Below are positions 1-6,258 of a stretch of 6,861 bases of DNA, one piece after another. The translations under genes and the position numbers were made by a program. The notes below the pieces were generated by a model that worked only from the letters and a program-made list of their open reading frames with translations, did no database searches and was not told the DNA's origin. Numbering within the stretch: position 1 is the stretch's first letter; every line of letters begins with the position of its first letter. The DNA is taken from assembly GCA_004376305.1 (NCBI GenBank), contig SOKD01000373.1, positions 1-6,861 of the forward strand, written 5' to 3'. Source of the stretch: Candidatus Cloacimonadota bacterium (GTDB lineage Bacteria > Hydrothermota > E44-bin80).

Positions 1-130
1 TATAGATAGGAATACATATACCTAAATCTCCCCGGGCAATGATGATACCATCGGACTCTTCAATAATTCCCTCAAGGTTTTTAAGGGCGGTTTTGCTCTC
101 CACCTTGGCAAAAACCTTGCATTGGGGATG
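1..130 (-). other. Pyruvate kinase-derived segment of the chimeric ORF
   Basis: Codons about 128-170 of the leftward ORF encode the stretch of pyruvate kinase (PEP + ADP to pyruvate + ATP) around the active-site Lys-x-Glu and the ARGDLG metal-binding loop. The spacing between the two motifs is normal for the family (AKVES, then 21 residues, then ARGDLG). This segment alone lacks the preceding barrel strands, so it is only a fragment of the enzyme unless the missing part lies elsewhere. The boundary with the PurB-like part falls somewhere in bases 120-170. It cannot be fixed more closely because both families have a leucine-rich helix at this point (LKLLKSILK). Confidence 0.75.
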
Positions 131-511
131 CCTGGTTTTCAGAATACTTTTAAGCAATTTCAAATCCTCAAGTAATTTTTTGCCAGCGTCAATTAAAAGT
201 AATGCAAATGCAGTATCAAGTACATCAGACGAGGTCATCCCCATATGGATAAATCGGGCATCTTTTCCCACATGCTCTGCAACATTGGTCAAGAAAGCAA
301 TAACATCGTGTTTTACCTTCTTCTCTATCAATTCAATTCTTTTGACAGTGAAGCGAGCCTTTTTCTTAACTCGTGCAAGAACACTCTTCTTGACAGCTCC
401 GGTTTTCACCCATCCTTCAAGCACTGCAATCTCAATAACGAGCCATTTGGCAAATTTTGTATCATCACTCCATAGCGTTCTCATGAACGGTGTAGTATAT
501 CGCGCAATCAT
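1..511 (-). CDS. purB: Partial chimeric ORF: adenylosuccinate lyase N-terminus joined in frame to pyruvate kinase core
   Basis: The reverse strand reads 170 uninterrupted codons from ATG at 511 and continues past base 1. Residues 1 to about 115-120 match the start of PurB, the fumarase/aspartase-family enzyme that releases fumarate from adenylosuccinate and SAICAR in purine synthesis. Visible motifs are MIARY, the WSDDTKFAKWL stretch, IEIAVLEGW, HDVIAFLTNVAEH (H68, the position of a catalytic His in the family) and HMGMTSSDVLDTA. The expected continuation (HK.T..GRTHG with the second catalytic His) is absent. From about residue 131 the chain is pyruvate kinase: KVFAKVES (K136 and E138 match the catalytic Lys and Mg-binding Glu) and SDGIIIARGDLG (D162, Mg ligand). 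The kinase's N-terminal barrel strands and B domain are missing, so neither enzyme is complete up to the edge. The start is supported by AGGAGGTGA three bases upstream and by a good promoter. The family assignments are confident; whether this join exists in the cell is not. Confidence 0.85.
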   Translation of the reverse strand, partial: MIARYTTPFMRTLWSDDTKFAKWLVIEIAVLEGWVKTGAVKKSVLARVKKKARFTVKRIELIEKKVKHDVIAFLTNVAEHVGKDARFIHMGMTSSDVLDTAFALLLIDAGKKLLEDLKLLKSILKTRHPQCKVFAKVESKTALKNLEGIIEESDGIIIARGDLGICIPIY

Positions 512-588
512 GTCACCTCCTCATTACTACTGCATTTTAGATCTTAGTTCTCAACCATACTCTAATATGCGCTTCCAGCTTTCGATTC

Positions 589-617
589 ATACTATGGCAT
601 AAAACATTCCAAGTCAA
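589..617 (-). promoter_or_regulatory. Sigma70-type promoter of the leftward purB-like gene
   Basis: On the reverse strand, TTGACT (617-612) is followed by a 17-base spacer and TAGTAT (594-589). This is close to the -35/-10 consensus with ideal spacing. Transcription would start near 580 and leave a leader of about 70 bases before the ATG at 511. An independent good promoter suggests that the 5' end of this gene is intact and normally expressed, whatever the reason for the chimera further in. Confidence 0.6.
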
Positions 618-657
618 GCAAATTCAGTTTTCAGAGTCGTTACGAAATCAATTTCTC

Positions 658-686
658 TTGACAAAAAGTTGAATATCTGCTATTTT
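658..686 (+). promoter_or_regulatory. Sigma70-type promoter of the parA operon
   Basis: A perfect TTGACA (658-663), a 17-base spacer and TATTTT (681-686) form a near-consensus promoter facing parA. Transcription would begin around 692-694, giving a 5' leader of about 63 bases before the proposed CTG start at 757. No other comparable promoter was noticed further down the block, so this one probably drives the whole cluster through the M42 genes and beyond. It is back to back with the leftward promoter, with about 40 bases between the two -35 boxes. Confidence 0.65.
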
Positions 687-689
687 ACC

Positions 690-712
690 CTGTTGTTTGG
701 AAAAACCAACAG
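690..712 (+). repeat. Imperfect inverted repeat at the parA transcription start
   Basis: CTGTTG at 690-695 and CAACAG at 707-712 are exact inverted arms around an 11-base centre that contains TTTGG and AAAAAC. The element overlaps the predicted start point of the parA promoter, where an operator for autorepression by a partition protein, or a small leader hairpin, would plausibly lie. It does not resemble the parS palindrome (TGTTtCACGTGAAACA). Six-base arms can arise by chance, so the function is speculative. Confidence 0.3.
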
Positions 713-744
713 ATGTAATTGTTATGTTTATAAATATCAAGATT

Positions 745-759
745 TAGGAGGCAGTACTG
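745..759 (+). promoter_or_regulatory. parA ribosome binding site that selects a CTG start
   Basis: AGGAGG at 746-751 stands five bases ahead of CTG at 757-759, which is ideal spacing. The only other usual start codon in frame near the 5' end is GTG at 775, 23 bases away from this site. An in-frame TAG at 745-747 prevents any start further upstream. The SD position therefore argues for initiation at CTG. Confidence 0.7.
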
Positions 760-1518
760 TCAAAGGTAATTGCGGTGGCAAATCAAAAAGGTGGCGTTGG
801 GAAGACAACAACAGCCATCAATCTCTGCACCAGCCTTGCAATTGCTGAAAAGAATGTCCTTCTTGTTGATATCGATCCACAGGCAAATGCAACGAGTGGG
901 CTTGGCTTTGGCAGCAATGGTATCGACCATACAATCTACGATCTTCTTGTTTCAGACATTGCTATTCAAACAACCATCAAGGAAACAAACCTCAAGCACC
1001 TTAAGCTCATTCCATCTGAAGTTGGCCTGGTGGGTGCTGAGATTGAATTGGCTAATAGCGAAAACCGTCAATACCTCCTTAAGAACTCCCTACGCAAGAT
1101 ACGCGGGACCTTTGACTTTGTATTTATTGACTGTCCACCTTCACTCGGACTCCTTACCATAAATGGACTGGTTGCCGCAGATTCTGTTCTCATCCCCATA
1201 CAGAGTGAGTTTTATGCAATGGAGGGTCTCGGTAAATTGCTGAATACAATAGGACTCGTTCAAAAGAGCTACAACAAAGGTCTGGTCATTGAAGGCATCC
1301 TCGTTACCATGTACGATTCACGATTAAATCTATCAAAGCAAGTATACGAAGAAGTAAAGAAATACTTCGGCGATAAGGTTTACAAAACGCTCATTCCAAG
1401 AAATGTACGACTCGCTGAATCACCGAGCTTTGGCAAGCCAGTAGCACTCTACGATATTCATTCAACGGGAGCGCAAAGCTACATGAGCCTTGCAGAGGAA
1501 ATGCTCAAAAATGGTTAA
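757..1518 (+). CDS. parA: ParA (Soj-type) chromosome partitioning ATPase
   Basis: A deviant-Walker P-loop ATPase that dimerises on ATP, binds DNA non-specifically and is cycled by ParB to move and separate replicated origins. From the proposed CTG start it is 253 residues, the usual Soj length, beginning SKVIAVANQ. The deviant Walker A is KGGVGKTT (residues 11-18, with signature lysine K11 and K16), followed by VDIDPQ with D40 and FIDCPP with D125. R189 (in DSRLNL) and R218 (in PRNVRLAES) fall at the numbers of the arginines linked to DNA binding in Bacillus Soj. This agreement supports the start: beginning at GTG 775 would remove beta strand 1 (KVIAV) directly before the P loop and shift all numbering by six. 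There is no N-terminal helix-turn-helix, so it is the chromosomal type rather than the P1 plasmid type. It is first in the operon, and its stop overlaps the parB start by eight bases, implying coupled translation. A base error in a true ATG or GTG start is an alternative to real CTG initiation. Confidence 0.95.
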   Translation: MSKVIAVANQKGGVGKTTTAINLCTSLAIAEKNVLLVDIDPQANATSGLGFGSNGIDHTIYDLLVSDIAIQTTIKETNLKHLKLIPSEVGLVGAEIELANSENRQYLLKNSLRKIRGTFDFVFIDCPPSLGLLTINGLVAADSVLIPIQSEFYAMEGLGKLLNTIGLVQKSYNKGLVIEGILVTMYDSRLNLSKQVYEEVKKYFGDKVYKTLIPRNVRLAESPSFGKPVALYDIHSTGAQSYMSLAEEMLKNG

Positions 1519-2344
1519 AAAAGCTCTGGGACGGGGACTTGGCGCACTCTTTCCCCAGGAAGATTTGAAGAAGGACACGGCTTTCATTCCCCTCACCATA
1601 ATCCGGCCCAATCCGTACCAGCCCCGCGAAGATTATAGTAACTCACAAATTGAGAATCTCATTGAATCAATTAAGAGTAAAGGAATCATCCAGCCAATTG
1701 TGGTAAGAAGAAGTGGAAAGGTATACGAACTTGTTTGCGGGGAGAGACGTTACAGAGCTGCTAAGAAAGTTGGCTTGAAGGATATTCCTGTTATCATAAA
1801 GGATTTGTCAGATAGGGAAGTCCTTGAAATCGCACTCATTGAAAATCTTCAGAGAAAGGACCTGAATCCTATTGAGGAAGCTAAAGCATTTAATCGTCTT
1901 ATTAAGGAGTTCAAGCTGACACAATCGGATGTTTCCCGAGTTGTTGGCAAAGAGCGCTCAACGGTTGCGAACAGGCTCAGACTCCTGAAACTTCCTCTTT
2001 CCATACAGTCAATGATAAAACGGAATGAAGTATCAGAAGGTCATGCACGGGCTCTTCTGAGCCTTAATGACGAAACATCTATGCTTTCGATTGCAAAGGA
2101 GATAATACAGAAAAAACTGAGTGTTAGAGATGTTGAGCGACTGATCCAGAAGAGAACGGTAAAAAGAAAAAAAGGGGAACGAAAAGACCCGTTTACCAAT
2201 GAAGCAGAGCGTATTCTCAGAGAAAAGTTTGGAACGCGCTGTACAATCCAGAAACGGGGCAATACAGGAAAGCTTATTATTGAGTTCTATTCACAGGAAG
2301 ACCTCGAAAGATTACTGGAAATCCTGTCAGTTTCAATTGATTAG
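1511..2344 (+). CDS. parB: ParB (Spo0J-type) CTP-dependent partition protein
   Basis: A CTP-switch DNA clamp that loads at parS sites, spreads along DNA and stimulates ParA. It has 277 residues from ATG 1511. In order there is an N-terminal ParA-activating peptide (KKALGRGLGALF, residues 3-14); the ParB/Srx CTPase fold, with NPYQPR (34-39), GERRYRA (77-83, phosphate-binding) and ENLQRKDLNPIEEA (111-124, catalytic/nucleotide loop); a helix-turn-helix for parS recognition (about 136-160, LTQSDVSRVVG...STVANRLRLL); and a C-terminal dimerisation domain (about 226-277) ending in a leucine-rich helix. A lysine/arginine-rich linker at 214-225 probably gives non-specific DNA contact. The in-frame TTG at 1490 would add seven unsupported residues and bury the conserved N-terminus, so ATG is preferred; GAGGAA lies ten bases upstream. 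No parS site was recognised in the window. Confidence 0.95.
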   Translation: MVKKALGRGLGALFPQEDLKKDTAFIPLTIIRPNPYQPREDYSNSQIENLIESIKSKGIIQPIVVRRSGKVYELVCGERRYRAAKKVGLKDIPVIIKDLSDREVLEIALIENLQRKDLNPIEEAKAFNRLIKEFKLTQSDVSRVVGKERSTVANRLRLLKLPLSIQSMIKRNEVSEGHARALLSLNDETSMLSIAKEIIQKKLSVRDVERLIQKRTVKRKKGERKDPFTNEAERILREKFGTRCTIQKRGNTGKLIIEFYSQEDLERLLEILSVSID

Positions 2345-2355
2345 AAGGGGCAATA

Positions 2356-3408
2356 ATGATTGATTTGGTATGGTTACTCAAAAGACTTTCAGAAGCAGCA
2401 GGAGTTTCAGCGCAAGAGAAAAGCCCTAAGGAAATTGTTAAAGAAGAATTAAAGAAGATTTCAGTTCAATTCAGTGAAGATCGGGTTGGGAATCTTATTG
2501 CCTTCAAAGAAGGTAAACGAAAATCTGGAAAAGTTATGCTTGCAGCACATATTGATGAAATTGGACTCATCATTACCCTGATCCAGGATACTGTTCTGCG
2601 CTTTTCAACCATTGGAGGATTCGACACAAGGATTCTTCCCGGTCAAGAGGTTATGGTTTATGGAAGAAAACCTTTAAAAGGCATTATTGGCAACATCCCC
2701 CCTCATTTCCTTCCCAGAGACAAACAGAACGATGTCTTGCCCATTGAGGATCTCTTCATTGATGTCGGTCTATCCGGGAACACGTTGAAAAGAAATGTGC
2801 AGGTTGGTGATTTTGTAGGTTTTCGCAAGAACCTTGATGAACTTTATAATGAACGGTATTGCGGTAAATCACTTGATAACAGGGCAAGCGTTGCTTCCCT
2901 TATATCAACATTTAACGAATTGAATAAACTCCACCATGAATGGGATGTCTATGGAGTGTTTACGGTCCAGGAAGAAATTACTGGACTCGGTGCAGTCAGT
3001 TCATCATACAACATCACCCCGGATGCTGCAATAGCAATTGATGTCGGCTTCGGCAAACAGGCTGGCTTCCCGGCAGAACACCCGGTTGAACTCGGTAAGG
3101 GACCGGTTATTGCGGTTGGTCCAAATATGCACCCTGTTCTGCAAAAGAGCATGGTGGAAATTGCAAAAGAGTATGAAATCCCGTATCAAATTGAAGCTGA
3201 GCCGACTGTCACCGGCACAGATGCTGCAGGTATTCAAATCTCAAAAAAAGGAATTCCGACTATTCTCATCTCTGTTCCACTTTTCTATATGCATACTCCC
3301 TGTGAAGTGGTTTCTCTCAAGGATATTAAGAGAACTGTTAGGCTTATTTCTTTGTTTATAGCAAACCTGAATACAAAAATGCTTGAAGGAGAATCGTATG
3401 CTACTTAA
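2356..3408 (+). CDS. M42 family metallo-aminopeptidase, first of three (TET/FrvX-like)
   Basis: A cytoplasmic di-metal aminopeptidase of the M42 family, whose members usually form hollow dodecamers that trim peptides released by larger proteases. It has 350 residues. The expected metal and catalytic positions are all present: H65 and D67 in AAHIDEIG, D174 in KSLDNR, E206/E207 in VQEE, D229 in IAIDVG and H313 in YMHTP. It is the most divergent of the three here. The usual GPSGxE start region reads GVSAQE, QEE(V/I)GxxGA has become QEEITGLGA, and KAFDDR has become KSLDNR. The sequence after the last His, TPCEVV, fits the HxxxE-type ending. The start is ATG with AAGGGG five bases upstream, only 11 bases after parB, so the gene sits in the partition operon. 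Substrate preference (for example glutamyl, leucyl or lysyl) cannot be read from sequence alone; an endoglucanase label, common for such proteins, would be wrong. Confidence 0.93.
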   Translation: MIDLVWLLKRLSEAAGVSAQEKSPKEIVKEELKKISVQFSEDRVGNLIAFKEGKRKSGKVMLAAHIDEIGLIITLIQDTVLRFSTIGGFDTRILPGQEVMVYGRKPLKGIIGNIPPHFLPRDKQNDVLPIEDLFIDVGLSGNTLKRNVQVGDFVGFRKNLDELYNERYCGKSLDNRASVASLISTFNELNKLHHEWDVYGVFTVQEEITGLGAVSSSYNITPDAAIAIDVGFGKQAGFPAEHPVELGKGPVIAVGPNMHPVLQKSMVEIAKEYEIPYQIEAEPTVTGTDAAGIQISKKGIPTILISVPLFYMHTPCEVVSLKDIKRTVRLISLFIANLNTKMLEGESYAT

Positions 3409-4417
3409 ACAACTGTCAAATCTTGATGGTGCGGCAGGTGATGAAGGTGCGCTTAGAGATTTTATCAAGAAAAATATTAAAGATTTTGTAGATACGATAG
3501 ATACGGATGCCCTTGGTAACCTGATATGCTATAAAAGGGCAAAAAAGAAAAAACCCGTTGTTCTCATCATTGCACATATGGATGAAGTTGGTTTTATAAT
3601 AACCGCCAAGAAACAGGATGGAACACTCAAATTCTCACGAGTAGGAGGAATAAGCTCTCGAGTTATCCTGTCGAAAACAGTACGAATAGGCAAAAAGAAA
3701 ATTAAAGGTGTTATTGGTGTTAAACCGATTCATCTTCTTGATAAAACAGAAGCAGGAAAAACTCCTGAATTTAGGGAACTGTATATTGATGTAGGAGCAA
3801 TATCCGACAAGGAGATTGAGGACATCAGCATTGGAGATTATGCATACTTCGATACTACATTCGAAAAAACAACTTCTCATATTCTTAAAGGCAAGGCTTT
3901 CGATGACCGTATCGGATGCTCTCTCATACTTGATCTTGTAAAAAACCGCTTTCAATTCCCGCTTCATGCCGTTTTCACAACACAGGAGGAGATTGGATTA
4001 AGAGGGGCATACGTCATTGGAAATCGAATAAAACCTGATTTTGCGATTATACTTGAGGGAACAGGTGCTGGCGACTTCCCTTCTGATACGGATACCGCAA
4101 GAACACCATTTCTTGGTAAGGGCCCAACATTAACGGTCATTGACAAAAGTATGATTGCAGATAGAGAATTTCTCAGAAGAATAAAGACCATTGCAGAAAA
4201 TAAATCAATTCCATACCAGATAAAACAACCCGGTATAGGAGGAACAGACGCTGGAAGGATACACATTTCCCAACGCGGGGTCACCTGCGGAATTATAGCA
4301 GTTCCGGCGCGATATATACATTCGCCTGTCTCATTAATGAATCTAAAGGACTATAAAAATTCATTGCGTTTGGCGGAAGCAATTCTCAAAGATATTGGCA
4401 AGATGGGGGGAAAATGA
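3398..4417 (+). CDS. M42 family metallo-aminopeptidase, second of three
   Basis: A paralogue of its two neighbours, 339 residues from ATG 3398. Active-site positions are H60 and D62 (IAHMDEVG), D169 (KAFDDR), E197/E198 (TTQEEIGLRGA) and H308 (RYIHSP). The metal ligand that is Asp in the flanking copies is Glu here: E220 in IILEGTGAGD. LEGT occurs at this place in a known subset of M42 enzymes, so activity is expected but specificity probably differs. The N-terminal GxSG motif is altered (DGAAGDEG). Start choice: AGGAGA lies five bases before ATG 3398, whereas the in-frame TTG at 3383 would place this site inside the gene. The start overlaps the end of the first copy by 11 bases and the stop shares ATGA with the third, so translation of all three is probably coupled. 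Confidence 0.93.
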   Translation: MLLKQLSNLDGAAGDEGALRDFIKKNIKDFVDTIDTDALGNLICYKRAKKKKPVVLIIAHMDEVGFIITAKKQDGTLKFSRVGGISSRVILSKTVRIGKKKIKGVIGVKPIHLLDKTEAGKTPEFRELYIDVGAISDKEIEDISIGDYAYFDTTFEKTTSHILKGKAFDDRIGCSLILDLVKNRFQFPLHAVFTTQEEIGLRGAYVIGNRIKPDFAIILEGTGAGDFPSDTDTARTPFLGKGPTLTVIDKSMIADREFLRRIKTIAENKSIPYQIKQPGIGGTDAGRIHISQRGVTCGIIAVPARYIHSPVSLMNLKDYKNSLRLAEAILKDIGKMGGK

Positions 4418-5418
4418 AGAATTTAATCAAGAAACTAACCGAAGCATTTGGTCCATCGGGATATGAGAAGAAGGTCAGAAAACTCATATATGATGAAATA
4501 AAAAACTATGTTGACAGTACAAAGACCGACAAACTGGGTAATCTCATTACGCACATCAAAGGCAAGGGAATAAAAGTTATGTTCGCTGCACATATGGATG
4601 AGATAGGAGTGGTAACAAGCTACATAGATAAAAATGGATTTATACGCTTCTCCAATGTTGGTGGTTTCTTTCCAGTCCATTCGCTAACTGCCCGTGTGAT
4701 TTTCGCCAATGGGAGCGTTGGTGTCATTGGCGAAGAACAAAGAAAAACAATGAGTGATCCTATTGAAATGAAAAAATTATACATCGATATTGGAGCCAGA
4801 AATAAAAAGGAAGCAGAGAAACTCGTTCCCATCGGTTCTTTTGGTTGCTACCAAAGGAAATTTCAGGACATGGGACAGCGAATTACATCAAAGGCTTTTG
4901 ATGACAGGATAGGCTGCGCCGTACTCATCGAAGCTGCAAAAAGACTCAAACAGAAGGTAAAAAACGATACATACTTTGTCTTTACTACTCAGGAGGAAGT
5001 GGGGCTAAAAGGTGCTCGGACATCTGCTTTTGACGTAGCCCCAGACATTGCGCTCGCCATTGATGTTACGGGAACGGGTGATACACCTGATGCAAAGAAG
5101 ATGGCTGTCGAACTTGGAGGTGGTGCAGCAATTAAAGTTAAGGACAGAGGAATAGTTTGTGATCCAAGGATTGTCGATGCCCTCATAAGTACTGCCAAAA
5201 AAAATAATATTCCCTACCAGCTCGAAGTATTGGAAAGAGGAACTACGGATGCAACTGCGATCCAACTTACCAAAGGAGGAGTTCCTGCAGGTGCAATATC
5301 AATACCGACACGGTATGTGCACAGTGCATCCGAGGTGCTTGACACAGATGATGTTGATGCTGCAGTGAGACTCATTGTTGCATTTCTAAAAAAAGACAGA
5401 TCCTCAATCATTGATTAG
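4414..5418 (+). CDS. M42 family metallo-aminopeptidase, third of three
   Basis: 334 residues, the most canonical of the three copies. It has the family N-terminus AFGPSGYE (residues 11-18), H60/D62 in AAHMDEIG, bridging D163 in KAFDDRIG, E194/E195 in TTQEEVGLKGA, D217 in LAIDVTGTGD, the GTTDA turn at 277-281, and H303 in RYVHSASEV. It is probably a cytoplasmic dodecameric aminopeptidase with two Zn or Co ions per subunit. The ATG overlaps the preceding stop as ATGA, with a G-rich run just ahead as a modest ribosome site. Divergence from the other copies runs along the whole length, outside the motifs too, so the triplication looks old. Hetero-oligomers of the three products are possible by analogy with mixed archaeal TET assemblies, but nothing in the sequence proves it. 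Confidence 0.94.
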   Translation: MKNLIKKLTEAFGPSGYEKKVRKLIYDEIKNYVDSTKTDKLGNLITHIKGKGIKVMFAAHMDEIGVVTSYIDKNGFIRFSNVGGFFPVHSLTARVIFANGSVGVIGEEQRKTMSDPIEMKKLYIDIGARNKKEAEKLVPIGSFGCYQRKFQDMGQRITSKAFDDRIGCAVLIEAAKRLKQKVKNDTYFVFTTQEEVGLKGARTSAFDVAPDIALAIDVTGTGDTPDAKKMAVELGGGAAIKVKDRGIVCDPRIVDALISTAKKNNIPYQLEVLERGTTDATAIQLTKGGVPAGAISIPTRYVHSASEVLDTDDVDAAVRLIVAFLKKDRSSIID

Positions 5419-5429
5419 AAAGGTATACC

Positions 5430-6248
5430 GTGGGACGTAAATACTATACTATTCAGATATTCTCATCAGACGGAGTGACAGCAATAAACAAACGAATATC
5501 AAAACCATTTATTGCATTTGTTCTTACAGTTATTACCATTTTTTTTCTTGGAATTGTTGCACTTATTTCATTCTATGGAAAGGTCTATGTTAAAGCCATG
5601 AAGGTACAGAACCTTGAAGAGAGAAATAAATATCTTGAGGAAGAGTTTAAAAAGATCATTACACTGGAAGAAGATATTTTAGAAATATCAAAACAGAGAG
5701 AAAAACTTGAAGTCGCCCTGGGAATAAAGAGAAAAACACCAATCCCTGAAAATGAGATTGCTAATAACCCCGTTATTATGAGCGAAGAAGAAGAGGTGTC
5801 TTACAAACCAGCGGAGAGGGCATTCGAAAATCCTGAAATGGCAAATTACCTGAAGGAATCAAAAAAGCAAAGTAGATCTATTCCAAACATTGTTCCTGTG
5901 AACGGCTGGACAACAAAACGTTTTAATGATATACACCAAGGAATTGATATTGCAGCATCAATCGGAACACCTGTTTTTTCGGCAATGGATGGTACAATTT
6001 CTTTTGCAGGCTGGGATTCAATTTTTGGCAATTCCATTAAAATTGAAGGCTTATTCGATTATGCAACATTTTACGGACACTGTTCAACAATTTACGTTAA
6101 GAAAGGTGACTTTGTAAGGAAGGGCGAAATTATTGCAAGTGTCGGTCAAACGGGAAAAACTGCTGCACCACATCTCCATTATGAGATTATGGTGGGTGAT
6201 AGAAACGTAAATCCCCAGCTGTTTTTTCTTAAGGGACAGACACATTAA
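5430..6248 (+). CDS. Membrane-anchored M23 family (LytM-type) peptidoglycan peptidase
   Basis: 272 residues. A short basic cytoplasmic N-terminus (1-26) is followed by one hydrophobic span (about 27-50, FIAFVLTVITIFFLGIVALI), a charged coiled-coil stretch (about 56-98), an acidic linker, and a C-terminal LytM/M23 domain (about 150-265). The zinc and catalytic set is complete: H169 and D173 (HQGID), H217 (YGHC), and H248 and H250 (HLHYE). An active zinc endopeptidase cutting peptide crosslinks of the cell wall is therefore expected, rather than an inactive EnvC/NlpD-like activator. The topology puts the peptidase outside the cytoplasmic membrane. It starts at GTG 5430 with AAAGGT five bases before it, 11 bases after the third M42 gene. 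The bactofilin gene follows immediately; M23-bactofilin pairs are recurrent (Helicobacter Csd1/CcmA, Caulobacter LmdC/BacA) and act in cell shape, which is the likely job here. Confidence 0.92.
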   Translation: MGRKYYTIQIFSSDGVTAINKRISKPFIAFVLTVITIFFLGIVALISFYGKVYVKAMKVQNLEERNKYLEEEFKKIITLEEDILEISKQREKLEVALGIKRKTPIPENEIANNPVIMSEEEEVSYKPAERAFENPEMANYLKESKKQSRSIPNIVPVNGWTTKRFNDIHQGIDIAASIGTPVFSAMDGTISFAGWDSIFGNSIKIEGLFDYATFYGHCSTIYVKKGDFVRKGEIIASVGQTGKTAAPHLHYEIMVGDRNVNPQLFFLKGQTH

Positions 6249-6258
6249 AGGAGGCATG

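Noticed and set aside
39..602. A 187-codon open frame on the plus strand, and a shorter one at 245-475
   Set aside because: They lie antisense to the leftward PurB/pyruvate kinase frame, whose motifs are unmistakable. The plus-strand translations show no family features and run through the leftward gene's ribosome site and promoter.
512..756. A possible replication origin next to parAB
   Set aside because: No DnaA boxes (TTATNCACA type) or AT-rich repeat cluster could be found here, and the stretch is explained by two promoters.
2336..2346. The 11-base string ATTGATTAGAA at the end of parB, repeated at 5410-5420 at the end of the third M42 gene
   Set aside because: Both copies encode a terminal Ile-Asp, a TAG stop and the beginning of a ribosome site. 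The match is short, does not extend, and is best explained by chance plus shared signals.
2778..2792. A possible parS-like sequence (AACACGTTGAAAAG)
   Set aside because: It matches only part of the parS consensus TGTTtCACGTGAAACA, lacks the central CACGTG palindrome and lies inside a conserved coding region.
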